Shown one piece after another: positions 19,311-28,368 of a DNA stretch of 64,000 nucleotides. The stretch comes from Maritalea mobilis (lineage in GTDB: Bacteria > Pseudomonadota > Alphaproteobacteria > Rhizobiales > Devosiaceae). The stretch lies in assembly GCF_004363175.1 (NCBI RefSeq), contig NZ_SNYR01000001.1, positions 434,001 to 498,000 of the forward strand. The letters are read 5' to 3'. Both the position numbers and the translations under genes were made by a program. Position 1 is the first letter of the stretch; each line of letters starts with the position of its first letter. Under the pieces are notes generated by a model that saw only the letters and a list, made by a program, of their open reading frames with translations, did not search any database and was not told where the DNA came from.

Positions 19311-20546
19311 CTATTCAACGGTGCGCGGCGCAATCTTGCTGCCATCCTCAATCGCAGCTGAAGGATAAAGCACCACGTCATCACCTGCACTCAGCCCGCT
19401 TTCCACTTGCGTTAGAACGCCATCGCTCTGACCAACTTCAATCGCTGTCAATCGTGCAACGCCTTCATTGGCCACAAATACTGACCATTGCCCATTCTCC
19501 TTGAACAAGGCGCTTGCAGGCACCAACAAAACATCGTTCGCCTGCCAAACAATAATGCCCACTTCCAAGCGGTATCCATGGCCAAGCGCCAAACGTTCCT
19601 CAGCAGGCGTCAACAGCTCAATCTCAACCTGAACCCGCTGCTCTTCCACACCCAGCGCAGAATATTTGGTTGCCCCAAACGGATGCACCCGCTTCACTTT
19701 GCCCTGCAAATCATTGGGTCCGCCCCAATCCCGCAACACAACCGGGTCACCTTCATCCACTTGCACAGCATCCGATGAAATCAATTCAGCGATCACTTCC
19801 AGATCAGCCGAAACATCTCCGATCTCCATAATCGGCGCGCCCGCAGGTAATGTCGTGGCGCTCTCCTGCAACACCTGCAAAATGCGCCCATTGATGGGGG
19901 AAAAAAGCGGAATATCATCTGCTTGCGCTAAATCATCCGGACCATTTAGCCCCAAATCATCACGCCCATTTATGCTCGCCTGCGCATTAGCCAATTCAGC
20001 TTCGCGCATCGCAATCGCCGCCTCTGCGGTTTCTCGGTTGGCACGGCTCGCGCGTAGATTACCCTCCGCACGCTCCAAAGCAGCTTCGCTTTCCACACCA
20101 CGTTCTGAAAGGGAACGGGTTCGGCTATAGGCTGCTTCGGCCAGCTCTTCACTCGCCATAGCCGCATTCAAATTCGCTTCCGCAACACGCACCGCTGCTC
20201 GTGCCACATCAACCGCTGCCAAAGCCTGTTCGCGCGTACGGCTGTCTAACACAGCCGGGTTGGTGGGCCGCATTTTGGCGACTATGGTTTTGCCCTTGGT
20301 CACCTCATCACCAGCATGCATTTCAACCCGCAGCAGTCGGCCAGCCACTGGCGTGGAAACAATATAAGTTTCGCTCACCAGCGTGCGCCCTTCCTCGTCA
20401 ATGGTCACTGCAAGGTCACCCCGATGCACCTGCCCCAAATCCACTTCGGTTGGCTTTGGCATCAAAGTCAGCGCAATCGTGGCGGAAACCGCAGCAAGCC
20501 CGACAATGATAAATAGATTTCGAGAAATTTTTGCACGTTTTGGCAT
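19311..20546 (-). CDS. periplasmic adaptor (HlyD/MacA family) of an ABC exporter
   Basis: 411 residues. One N-terminal membrane helix (about residues 10-29) is followed by the membrane-fusion layout: a barrel-sandwich half (VSTPVAGRLLRVEMHAGDEV), a long Ala/Glu-rich alpha-helical hairpin (about residues 100-200), the second half (LFSPINGRILQVLQES) and a C-terminal beta-barrel region. It starts five bases after the permease gene ends and forms an operon with the permease and ATPase. The substrate is unknown; the set resembles MacAB-type efflux or lipid/peptide export. Confidence 0.88.
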   Translation of the reverse strand: MPKRAKISRNLFIIVGLAAVSATIALTLMPKPTEVDLGQVHRGDLAVTIDEEGRTLVSETYIVSTPVAGRLLRVEMHAGDEVTKGKTIVAKMRPTNPAVLDSRTREQALAAVDVARAAVRVAEANLNAAMASEELAEAAYSRTRSLSERGVESEAALERAEGNLRASRANRETAEAAIAMREAELANAQASINGRDDLGLNGPDDLAQADDIPLFSPINGRILQVLQESATTLPAGAPIMEIGDVSADLEVIAELISSDAVQVDEGDPVVLRDWGGPNDLQGKVKRVHPFGATKYSALGVEEQRVQVEIELLTPAEERLALGHGYRLEVGIIVWQANDVLLVPASALFKENGQWSVFVANEGVARLTAIEVGQSDGVLTQVESGLSAGDDVVLYPSAAIEDGSKIAPRTVE

Positions 20547-20551
20547 GGTCG

Positions 20552-22918
20552 TTACTCTCTTGTCTTAAGGGCTAAAGTGATGTCAGCGCGCCCTAAATCG
20601 CGCCACACCAGCCAGCCGGAAGCGAAGGCAGCGGCCACCACAACGGCAACCGCCACGCCATAAGCTTTCGGCGCATAAACAACTGGAATTTGATAAAGGT
20701 CTGTAGAAAAACCGGCGGCGATCAATGCGGTCAAACTATTGCCCAGCAAAATGCCAACGGGCAACGCCACCAAAGTGACCACGCCCAATTCGCCCAACAG
20801 CACAAAGGCTGTCTCCCCGCGATAAAAGCCCATGACCCGCAAGCTGGCGAGATCTCTCGCCCGTTCGTCCTGCGCCACCCGCGCCACATTGTAAATAATG
20901 CCGAAGGTGATCGCGAAGGCCATGAACCCCATAATAAAGCGGGAAAACCCCGCCCCTTGGTTCATAATTTCCTGAAACGCCTGCTCTGCTTCTCGGCGCA
21001 AGCTCACACCTGCAACCATGGGCATGCCCTTAAGCGCGGCATAAACCGAATCTTGCGCCCCATCTTCGATGGCAATATAGGCACCCGAAACCCGGTTCGG
21101 TTCATTCATCAGCCGATTCAGCGCCGCAATATTCATATAAGCGGGCGAACCGATCAGACTTTCGGCAATGCCAGCAACCTGCGTGGTCACCACCATTTGG
21201 CTGCCCTCTCTTATATCGATGGTCAGCGCATCGCCAATCCCCACTTGCAACATGTCCGCAAGCGGTTTCGATAGCACAATACCTTTGTCCGGCAGCCGAA
21301 TTGGCCTCACTTGAGAATCAAGCGCACGAAACAACTGCCCGTCGGGCGACAGCCCAGTGATTGCGCCAGAATGCTCATGGCGCCCATTGCGCAGCACCAC
21401 CGCAACATTGCGCACCGGCTTTGCTAAGGTCACCCCACGCAATCGATCCAGCTCAAATAGCGTCTTCACGGGCGCATTGGTCACAAAGCTCACCGTCGCA
21501 TCCGAACGGTCGATCACATTGAATGTCCGGTCCAATACTGTGTCAAAACCTTCATAAATGATCAGCATAGAGAGGCTCAGCGCCATCCCTGCCGCAATGC
21601 CAGCAACCGCGCCCAGCATCCGCCAGGGCTGCCGTACCAACCGCCGCACCACCATGCGTGAGGGTTGATCAAGAAATGCCATCAGCCAAGCACCAAATTG
21701 CCCAGCCTTGGAAAAATCAGGCGGCGCAGCCGGACGCATAGCCGCCGCAGGCGTCAGTTTAAACACCCGCCGTAGGGCAAACGCTCCTCCCAATGTCGCA
21801 ACGCCTACGCTAGTCAAAATGCCCGAGGCAAAAGACGCTGGCTCCAACCGGAAAAGCAAAAATGGCAATTTATAGTAAGTAGTGTAAACCGGAACCGTCA
21901 CCCGCCCGAGCACCACGCCAAGCAAACAGCCAAACAGAGCCCCAGCCAACGCGATAATCGCCACCAATTGCAAATAGTGAATGCTCACTTCAGTGTCGGT
22001 ATAGCCAAACGCCTTCATCAAGCCAATTTCTTCACGCTCCGACTGGATCGTCCGGCTGGTGACAATATAAAGCAAAAACGCCGCCACCAGCATAAAGACG
22101 GGCGGCACATTCTTTGCGGAAATCTCCAACCCTGCAATTTCTTCTGATAGGAACCGATCAGAGGGATGATCTTTCAGGCCATAAGCGCCCGGTGAACCAT
22201 ATGGTTCCAAAACACGATCCACCTCGTCCAAAACAGCCTCAACAACCGCCCCACGCAGCAAAGTCATCAACACCTGATTGAACGCCCCCTCCAAATCCAA
22301 TGCCGCTGCCAGCGCTGGACGGCCTATCCAAATCACACCAAACCGTTCATCATCGGGAATCATTTCGCCCGGCGCGGCGTAATAAATAAATTCTGGCGAT
22401 TGCGCCGTGCCCACCACATCAAATGTGCGCCGCGTCCCGTTTAGCGTCACGCTGATCTGATCGCCGGGCAAAATATTGTGCGCGGTGGCAAAACTGTCCA
22501 ACAATACAATTTCTTCGGCCTTGTTCGCGTCTGGCTTCCGTCCCGCCGTCAGTCGAATTTCATTGAGATGCCGCAACTCATGTGTAGGCAGAGAGAGTAT
22601 CTGCGCCGAAACCGGAATGTCCCGACTTTCAACATCGATAAGCCCCATGCCCGTCAGTCGGGTCTGCACATTCGCGACACCGGGAATATCCTGCAATTGA
22701 TGCGCAATATGCTCCGGCGCGCGCGCCACCGGCGCAAAGATTTGCGCAAATTGGTGCCGCTCATAATAAGCGTCGCGCGTCTGCGTCAGCGATGCAACAA
22801 ATCCAGTCATCATCACCTGCAGCGCCACGCCAATGCCGATCACCAGCATGATCGCCAGCGCCTGCCCCTTAATCCGCCAAAGATCGCGGGTTAATTTGGC
22901 ATGCAGCGGCCTCACCAC
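20552..22918 (-). CDS. ABC transporter permease, FtsX/MacB-like, long form
   Basis: 788 residues. The N-terminal helix ([21 protein letters not shown]) is followed by a large periplasmic domain. A FtsX core of three helices ([33 protein letters not shown] and following) is centred near residue 300. A second helix, periplasmic domain and FtsX core fill residues 430-788 ([31 protein letters not shown], quoted here as its start [15 protein letters not shown]). This double FtsX layout matches permeases of the LolE/YbbP type. The start overlaps the ATPase gene end by seven bases. The substrate cannot be read. Confidence 0.88.
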   Translation of the reverse strand: MVRPLHAKLTRDLWRIKGQALAIMLVIGIGVALQVMMTGFVASLTQTRDAYYERHQFAQIFAPVARAPEHIAHQLQDIPGVANVQTRLTGMGLIDVESRDIPVSAQILSLPTHELRHLNEIRLTAGRKPDANKAEEIVLLDSFATAHNILPGDQISVTLNGTRRTFDVVGTAQSPEFIYYAAPGEMIPDDERFGVIWIGRPALAAALDLEGAFNQVLMTLLRGAVVEAVLDEVDRVLEPYGSPGAYGLKDHPSDRFLSEEIAGLEISAKNVPPVFMLVAAFLLYIVTSRTIQSEREEIGLMKAFGYTDTEVSIHYLQLVAIIALAGALFGCLLGVVLGRVTVPVYTTYYKLPFLLFRLEPASFASGILTSVGVATLGGAFALRRVFKLTPAAAMRPAAPPDFSKAGQFGAWLMAFLDQPSRMVVRRLVRQPWRMLGAVAGIAAGMALSLSMLIIYEGFDTVLDRTFNVIDRSDATVSFVTNAPVKTLFELDRLRGVTLAKPVRNVAVVLRNGRHEHSGAITGLSPDGQLFRALDSQVRPIRLPDKGIVLSKPLADMLQVGIGDALTIDIREGSQMVVTTQVAGIAESLIGSPAYMNIAALNRLMNEPNRVSGAYIAIEDGAQDSVYAALKGMPMVAGVSLRREAEQAFQEIMNQGAGFSRFIMGFMAFAITFGIIYNVARVAQDERARDLASLRVMGFYRGETAFVLLGELGVVTLVALPVGILLGNSLTALIAAGFSTDLYQIPVVYAPKAYGVAVAVVVAAAFASGWLVWRDLGRADITLALKTRE

Positions 22919-23640
22919 TCAATCTCCTCGGCAGCCAGGCGTTTTTCATTCATCACCACTTCGCGAATGGCACCATCAGCAAAATGGATCACCCGATCCG
23001 CCATGGCCGCTGTCGCCGCCGCGTGGGTGATGATCAAAACGGTTGTCCCCAAACGCTCATTCACATCCTGCAACACCCGCAACACCGCCCGGCCAGTCGC
23101 GCTGTCCAACGCCCCGGTGGGTTCATCACAAAACAAAACGTCCGGTTGTTTGGCCACAGCACGGGCAATTGCCACTCGCTGCTGCTCACCGCCAGAAAGT
23201 TGCGCTGGAAAGTGGTCAAGCCGCTTGCCCAATCCCACCAGATGCAGCGCTTCATCCGGGTCCATTGGATTGTCGGCAATCTCCGTCACCAGTTCCACAT
23301 TTTCGCGCGCAGTCAGGCTGGGCATTAAATTGTAGAACTGAAACACAAATCCAACATGGTTTCGGCGATATCGGGTCAATTGCCGATCATTCATTTCGGT
23401 CAAACATTGCTGGCCAAACCATGCTTCACCGCTGCTCGCAGTGTCTAAACCGCCTAGAATGTTCAAAAAGGTAGATTTGCCGCTGCCAGATGGTCCCAGC
23501 AGCACATCAATTTCGCTACGGCCAATCTCAAGGTCGACGCCACGCAACGCATGCACAGCCGTGCGGCCCTCACCATATGTTTTGGTGAGCCCTTTCATCA
23601 GATAAGCTCGGTCTATATCGGGTTGCGTAAAATCTGCCAT
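22912..23640 (-). CDS. ABC transporter ATP-binding protein (LolD/MacB type)
   Basis: 242 residues. Walker A is [18 protein letters not shown], the Q-loop lies in [20 protein letters not shown], the signature is [17 protein letters not shown], Walker B is [12 protein letters not shown] and the H-loop IITHAA. These features, including NLMPSLTA and PTGALDS, are typical of ATPases partnering MacB/LolCE permeases. It is the first gene of the three-gene exporter operon; the first 14 residues may not be translated if the in-frame ATG at codon 15 is used. Confidence 0.92.
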   Translation of the reverse strand: MADFTQPDIDRAYLMKGLTKTYGEGRTAVHALRGVDLEIGRSEIDVLLGPSGSGKSTFLNILGGLDTASSGEAWFGQQCLTEMNDRQLTRYRRNHVGFVFQFYNLMPSLTARENVELVTEIADNPMDPDEALHLVGLGKRLDHFPAQLSGGEQQRVAIARAVAKQPDVLFCDEPTGALDSATGRAVLRVLQDVNERLGTTVLIITHAAATAAMADRVIHFADGAIREVVMNEKRLAAEEIEW

Positions 23641-23802
23641 GCCCCACCATAGAATCTTTTTGCATGGGCGAATTGACCGATATCAACTCGCCAATCATGG
23701 CAACAGCAGATCACAATCCTGTCATCGCGCCAAGTCACCTGAAACCATATTGTTGCACAACTCGTTTCATATACACTCGACACAATCAAAGGAGCTCGCC
23801 TG

Positions 23803-25005
23803 ATGAAAAACGCCCTCACCCTTGCCCTGCTTGCCAGCGCACTTTCCGCGCCCGCATTGGCCCAAAATGATGCGGCATATGGCGGCCCTAAAAATGTGCC
23901 AGAGTTTCAACCCGCCTTTGAAAACCAAACCCGCGCGCCCATTCTGCAAAGCGATGTAGCCTTGCAAGTGGAAAATGTAGCGCAAGGCCTCAGCAACCCA
24001 TGGGGCATCGCCGTGCTTCCTGATGGGGGCTATTTGGTCACCGAACGCGAAGGCCGCTTGCGCCTGATCACACCAGAAGGCGAACTCGTCAAAGCCCCCA
24101 TTGAAGGCGTGCCCGCGGTCCATAATGTGCGCCAAGGCGGCTTGCTTGATGTGGCTTTGGCGGAAGATTTTTCTGAAAGTCGGGTGATTTTCGTCACCTA
24201 TTCAAAACCAATGGAGGGCAACAAATCCGTCACCGCAGCCGCCCGCGCTGTTTTGTCGGAGGATATGACCAGCCTCACTGAGGTGCAGGATATCTTTGTG
24301 CAAAATCCGCCTTCCCCAACACCAATGCATTATGGCAGCCGCATTATCCCGCATAATGGCTATGCCTACATCACCACCGGGGAACATTCATCCCAGCAAG
24401 AACGTGTGTTTGCGCAGGATTTAGACAAAACCTACGGCAAGATCATCCGCGTAACATTGGACGGCAAAGCGCCAGAGGATAACCCTTTCTTCGGCCAGAA
24501 AGACGCCATCGACACGATTTACGCCCTTGGCGTGCGCAATGTCCAAGGCGCAGCCCTGCGGCCTGATAGCGATGAAATCTGGCTGTTAAGCCACGGTCCA
24601 AAAGGCGGCGACGAACTCAATAAATTGGAAGCTGGTGCCAATTATGGCTGGCCAGTGGTCAGTTATGGCGAAACCTATGGCGGTCGGCCCATTGGCAGCG
24701 GTGGACCACGCGCGCAAGGCTTCGTCGAACCCCGCTATTATTGGGACCCGGTGATCGCCCCCGGCGGCTTCGCCTTTAAAACTGGCGAAGAACTGTCTAA
24801 TTGGAACGGCAACATCATCGCCTCGTCGCTCAATCCCGGCGGCATCGTCCGCCTCACTATGGATGGCGACAACGTAACAGGTGAAGAACGACTCCTGCCC
24901 GAACTCGGCCGCGTCCGCGACATTGAGATCGATAAGGATGGCTCCATCCTCGCCCTCACAGATTCAGGCAATGGCCGCGTGGTCAGGATTACCGCGCAGG
25001 ATTAA
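23803..25005 (+). CDS. periplasmic PQQ-dependent sugar dehydrogenase-like protein
   Basis: 400 residues with a signal peptide (MKNALTLALLASALSAPALA, then QN). The mature part is a six-bladed beta-propeller of the soluble glucose/aldose dehydrogenase family (GDH-B, E. coli YliI): GLSNPWGIAVLPDGGYLVTE, HNVRQGGLLDVAL, GSRIIPHNGYAYITTGEHS, ALGVRNVQGAAL and GANYGWPVVSYGE. It is expected to oxidise aldoses in the periplasm if PQQ is available. A GGAG Shine-Dalgarno precedes the start. It is divergent from the ABC exporter operon. Confidence 0.88.
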   Translation: MKNALTLALLASALSAPALAQNDAAYGGPKNVPEFQPAFENQTRAPILQSDVALQVENVAQGLSNPWGIAVLPDGGYLVTEREGRLRLITPEGELVKAPIEGVPAVHNVRQGGLLDVALAEDFSESRVIFVTYSKPMEGNKSVTAAARAVLSEDMTSLTEVQDIFVQNPPSPTPMHYGSRIIPHNGYAYITTGEHSSQQERVFAQDLDKTYGKIIRVTLDGKAPEDNPFFGQKDAIDTIYALGVRNVQGAALRPDSDEIWLLSHGPKGGDELNKLEAGANYGWPVVSYGETYGGRPIGSGGPRAQGFVEPRYYWDPVIAPGGFAFKTGEELSNWNGNIIASSLNPGGIVRLTMDGDNVTGEERLLPELGRVRDIEIDKDGSILALTDSGNGRVVRITAQD

Positions 25006-25010
25006 ACCAA

Positions 25011-25037
25011 GAAAAAAGGCCGGGGAAATCCCCGGCC
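25011..25037. terminator. bidirectional terminator between convergent genes
   Basis: GGCCGGGG AAAT CCCCGGCC at 25018-25037, a perfect eight-base-pair GC-rich stem. A run of six T follows on the minus strand (25017-25012), serving the sulfotransferase-like gene. On the plus strand it is followed by TTCGCAATTCTT, so it may also end the dehydrogenase transcript less efficiently. Confidence 0.85.
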
Positions 25038-25062
25038 TTCGCAATTCTTCAATGCGCCAAAT

Positions 25063-25971
25063 TTAGTGCGCAACATTCACATTCGCAGCTTGCAATTGGC
25101 TCAATGCAGCAGACGACCGAAGCGCCGTATCGCGATCAATTTCAGCAAAATTCAGCACTTCATTGGTTAGGTAACCGAACCGTGCCATTTGCTGCGCATG
25201 TACTTCCAAAACTGAACGCGCATAAGCTGGCGTAAGCCCTTGTTTCCAAGGATCGCTTGAAGCTTTCTTGCCTTCAATGCCGAGTGTTTTGATCGCTTCG
25301 TCAGCCGCTTTTTTCAGTTCTTTCTCGTCAACACCAAGCCGCATATGGTCCGCAATGCGTTTAAATTGTCCATGTGGGTCAGCCAGCAAATCTTCAAACC
25401 GCACAGTCATATCCTGCGGCAATCCAGCCTCAGTCCAGCTCTTCACATTTTCAGACCAAGATCCCCAAGGCTCCATCGCATTTTGCTTGGTGGTTGGTTG
25501 GCGATATTCACTGGTTGCCAGCAATTTAATCGCATCCAACGGCTTGCGTTTGCCTGCATAAGCAAATGCCATCACCAAATTAAGCGGATTGCGCATCAAA
25601 TAGATCGATCCGCCAGACACTTTAGTGTTGATGCTTGGCTCACCATAAAACTCCGCGCGCACCGCGTGGGTTTTGATAAAAGGCAAACCGGGATATTTCT
25701 TTGACAAATAGTCGTGAATTTTTGGCCGCGCCGCCGCAATTTCGGTTTCGCTCAGCTCTGTTGGCTCTTTGCCAATCACCTCACGGTAAAACCAAACATC
25801 TGTGTCCCACGGCACATCGCGATTGAGATATTCAAGGCTCGCCGGATCATTCGGACGATAGCCTTTGATTTTCGCAACCTGCTGCAAAAACGAACGGACC
25901 GCCAAATCGCCACTATGGGGATAAGACGCAATCCAGAATAATGGCCGAGCCTTGCGTTCACTCATATTCAC
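25063..25971 (-). CDS. sulfotransferase-like protein with altered PAPS loop
   Basis: 302 residues. The N-terminal WIASYPHSGDLAVRSFL aligns with the 5'-phosphosulfate loop of sulfotransferases, which usually reads YPKSGNTW or YPKSGTTW; here the Lys and the Thr/Trp positions are changed. The 3'-phosphate segment is present in weakened form as YLMRNPLNLVMAFAYAGKR. The fold therefore looks right, but PAPS-dependent activity is uncertain. It could act on carbohydrates or lipids, or be non-catalytic. It stands alone between two convergent or independent units, with no glycan cluster around it. Confidence 0.72.
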   Translation of the reverse strand: MNMSERKARPLFWIASYPHSGDLAVRSFLQQVAKIKGYRPNDPASLEYLNRDVPWDTDVWFYREVIGKEPTELSETEIAAARPKIHDYLSKKYPGLPFIKTHAVRAEFYGEPSINTKVSGGSIYLMRNPLNLVMAFAYAGKRKPLDAIKLLATSEYRQPTTKQNAMEPWGSWSENVKSWTEAGLPQDMTVRFEDLLADPHGQFKRIADHMRLGVDEKELKKAADEAIKTLGIEGKKASSDPWKQGLTPAYARSVLEVHAQQMARFGYLTNEVLNFAEIDRDTALRSSAALSQLQAANVNVAH

Positions 25972-26061
25972 TCACTCTAAATCAAATTATTGCAGCGCGT
26001 TTTACGCGCCTTTCACCATGCGGACAACCCTGCCCGCATGGGTTCGGTTAAAAATAATGGT

Positions 26062-27600
26062 TTACCCAACCATCTCATCCAAATCTTTTTCACGCAATCG
26101 GTCGAAAAATGGCTCCGGGCTATCCACTTCAAAAAGCCGCAACCGTGCGTCAATTTCAAAAAAGCGCGTGCCAATGGCGCGTACAAAATGGCGGTCGTGG
26201 GAAATCACCAAAGCGCTCGGCTCCCGCTCCACTATTTCCCGCTCCAATTGCTCACGACCATGAATATCAAGATGGTTCGTTGGTTCGTCTAACAAATAGA
26301 AGTTCGGCTCCGTCAATCGCAGCGCCAACAGCAGCAATCGCGTACGTTGCCCAAACGAAAGTTGCCCTATCGGCTGACTTTGCTGCTCATAAATATACCC
26401 AATATTGGCCAACATCCCTTTGGCTCGCTGATCCCCCACATCAAAGTGCTCCGTGATGTAGCTCAATGGCGATTGCTTGGCAGGCAGCATATCTAAATTC
26501 TGATCAGCATAGGCCACCACATTGGAGGGCGTGGTCCATATGCCCGGCACCTCTTCACCATCAAGCGCCCGCTTCACCGCTTTAATAAACTGCGTTTTCC
26601 CGCGGCCATTTTCTGCCAAAACAACAATGCGATCACCTTGATAGTGAAACAGCTTTTCAATCGAAAACAATCTGCGATCATCTGGCGTGGCCACCACGAA
26701 ATTTTCAAAGCTCATCGCCACCTTGGCATGCGATCCGCGATTGGCCAGTGTCACATCACCATGCCGATCCTTATGCAAATCAGCGATACTGCCTTCAATT
26801 TTGGCCGCACGTTCTTTGAGTTGCTTGGCCTTGGTTTGCAGCAGATCTGACCCGCTATTGGTGCCGATGTTAAACAGTTTGGCCGCATTTGCGCGCAGGC
26901 GGTTGATTTCTTTTTGGTCTCGCTCCGCCTTGTCGCGCGCAGCTTGGTCCAATTCTTCAAGTGCAATCCGCGCATGAGAATAGGATACATCAAATTCCTG
27001 ACATTCCCCCGGGCGCAAAAACAAAGTCTTATTGGTCACACTGTCCAAAAACGCACGGTCGTGACTGGTGAGTACTGTCACCACTTTGCCGCTCATCGCT
27101 TTCAGCACCCGTTCCACCAGATAGATTTTTTCCAAATCCAAATGGTTCGTTGGTTCATCCAACACCAAAATATCTGGCTCGCCCGCAAACAGTTTGGCCA
27201 ACATCACCAATCGACGCCAACCACCGGAAAGCGACGAAAGAACCATTTCGCCATATTCATAAGGCACGCCCATATCATTCAGCGCCACATCGGCCCGCCA
27301 CGCCTCAAAATCCTGCTCCTCGGGCGCAATGGCACTCAACACATAGTCACGCGCTGTCATGGGCAGACAGTCTTCCGGCAATTCTTGCGGCATATAGCCA
27401 ATCTTTGCCCCACGAGAGGTGATGATTTGGCCGCTATGTGGCTCCAGCTCGCCCACAATTTGCCGCAGCAATGTGGTTTTGCCCTGGCCATTGCCAGCCA
27501 CAAGCCCAAGGCAGTCGCCTTTATTGAGGGTCAAATCTAGATTTTGAAAAAGCGTTTCGCGCGCAACTGCAGAGATCGATTGAAATTGTAAAACAGTCAT
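26062..27600 (-). CDS. ABC-F family ATPase (ribosome-associated type)
   Basis: 512 residues from the ATG at 27600 (MTVLQFQSISAVARE); a GTG four codons upstream is possible. It has two ABC ATPase domains and no membrane segment. Domain 1 has Walker A GNGQGKTTLL, signature LSGGWRRLVMLAK and Walker B LVLDEPTNHLD. Domain 2 has a degenerate Walker A ENGRGKTQFI, signature LSFGQRTRLLLLA and YLLDEPTNHLD. The linker is Lys/Arg-rich, as in translation factors of the EttA/Uup group. The precise subfamily cannot be read. Confidence 0.9.
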   Translation of the reverse strand: MTVLQFQSISAVARETLFQNLDLTLNKGDCLGLVAGNGQGKTTLLRQIVGELEPHSGQIITSRGAKIGYMPQELPEDCLPMTARDYVLSAIAPEEQDFEAWRADVALNDMGVPYEYGEMVLSSLSGGWRRLVMLAKLFAGEPDILVLDEPTNHLDLEKIYLVERVLKAMSGKVVTVLTSHDRAFLDSVTNKTLFLRPGECQEFDVSYSHARIALEELDQAARDKAERDQKEINRLRANAAKLFNIGTNSGSDLLQTKAKQLKERAAKIEGSIADLHKDRHGDVTLANRGSHAKVAMSFENFVVATPDDRRLFSIEKLFHYQGDRIVVLAENGRGKTQFIKAVKRALDGEEVPGIWTTPSNVVAYADQNLDMLPAKQSPLSYITEHFDVGDQRAKGMLANIGYIYEQQSQPIGQLSFGQRTRLLLLALRLTEPNFYLLDEPTNHLDIHGREQLEREIVEREPSALVISHDRHFVRAIGTRFFEIDARLRLFEVDSPEPFFDRLREKDLDEMVG

Positions 27601-28368
27601 AATCTTCGTCACTTAATTGGCCAACGGCCATAAAATTCTGCGCCCCATGAAGAAGCGCGATCAAAGCGAGTCACAAAGATTGTTCGACCAATGCGCCCGC
27701 CCTACCCCAAATATTGAAGCAGGGCCCAACGTGGTCCGTGTGTTAAACGAAAATGGCGTGCCAAGCCAACGTCCTCCAAAAGCGATATTGCTTTTGTGAG
27801 CCTAATCAGATGTCAAAGCCTTGGCAAGATCACACAAAAAAGAAAATAAGCGCCAGCGCGACGGAAACAAAATGGCGCGGCATTTGGATATGGGCAAGTC
27901 GGTACGCAAAACTATTAAATCCGACTTGCGCCATCCAATTGGATATCGTCTCGGCAAAAGGTCCGGTTACGCTGGTTTTTGCTTTGACAATCATACGGGT
28001 ACTCCAAACTCATCGACCGTATGTGGAGATTTTTATCAGCACGTTGTTAAAAAAGTGCTGACGCGCCAGAAAGATTTTATCAATAATTTCCGCACTTTAG
28101 CGCCGCATAAAGTTAAACAAACCTTTACCAATCAACCTCAATTCAATGGCTTCAAGCACTTACCAGTTTCATTCTGAAACGTCGCGCTGCAATCCATGCA
28201 ATTTTCAGCATGTAAAAGATTCTTCGATAAATTTATTTTTCACGTAATTTCTAAAAATCGTCGATAAGTCGCGCAATCCGGTTATTTTCCGGGCCAAGTG
28301 ATTGACCGCCCCCTAATCCCCGCAAATATGGTAATCAGAGCACTAGAGATGATTCGAGGCGGTAGCAA
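27601..28368. other. gene-poor stretch upstream of parE
   Basis: 768 bases with no recognised gene. Two weak plus-strand reading frames exist: 27647-27799, 50 codons starting MKKRDQSESQRLFDQC, and 27821-28177, listed separately. A seven-base-pair hairpin CAAAAGC/GCTTTTG lies at 27777-27796 without a following T run. The last 190 bases should hold the parE promoter; TTGACC at about 28301 is a possible -35 element, but no good -10 is spaced correctly. A small RNA is possible but not demonstrable. Confidence 0.4.
27821..28177 (+). CDS. doubtful basic hypothetical protein
   Basis: 118 codons from a TTG, or 101 from the ATG at 27872 (MARHLDMGKSVRKTIKSDLR). The product is very rich in Lys, Arg and His and matches no family known to me. 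There is no good Shine-Dalgarno, no neighbour linkage and no clear domain. It may be a chance frame; it is listed because it is the longest frame in a 0.77-kb stretch lacking other genes. Confidence 0.2.
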   Translation: MARSHKKENKRQRDGNKMARHLDMGKSVRKTIKSDLRHPIGYRLGKRSGYAGFCFDNHTGTPNSSTVCGDFYQHVVKKVLTRQKDFINNFRTLAPHKVKQTFTNQPQFNGFKHLPVSF

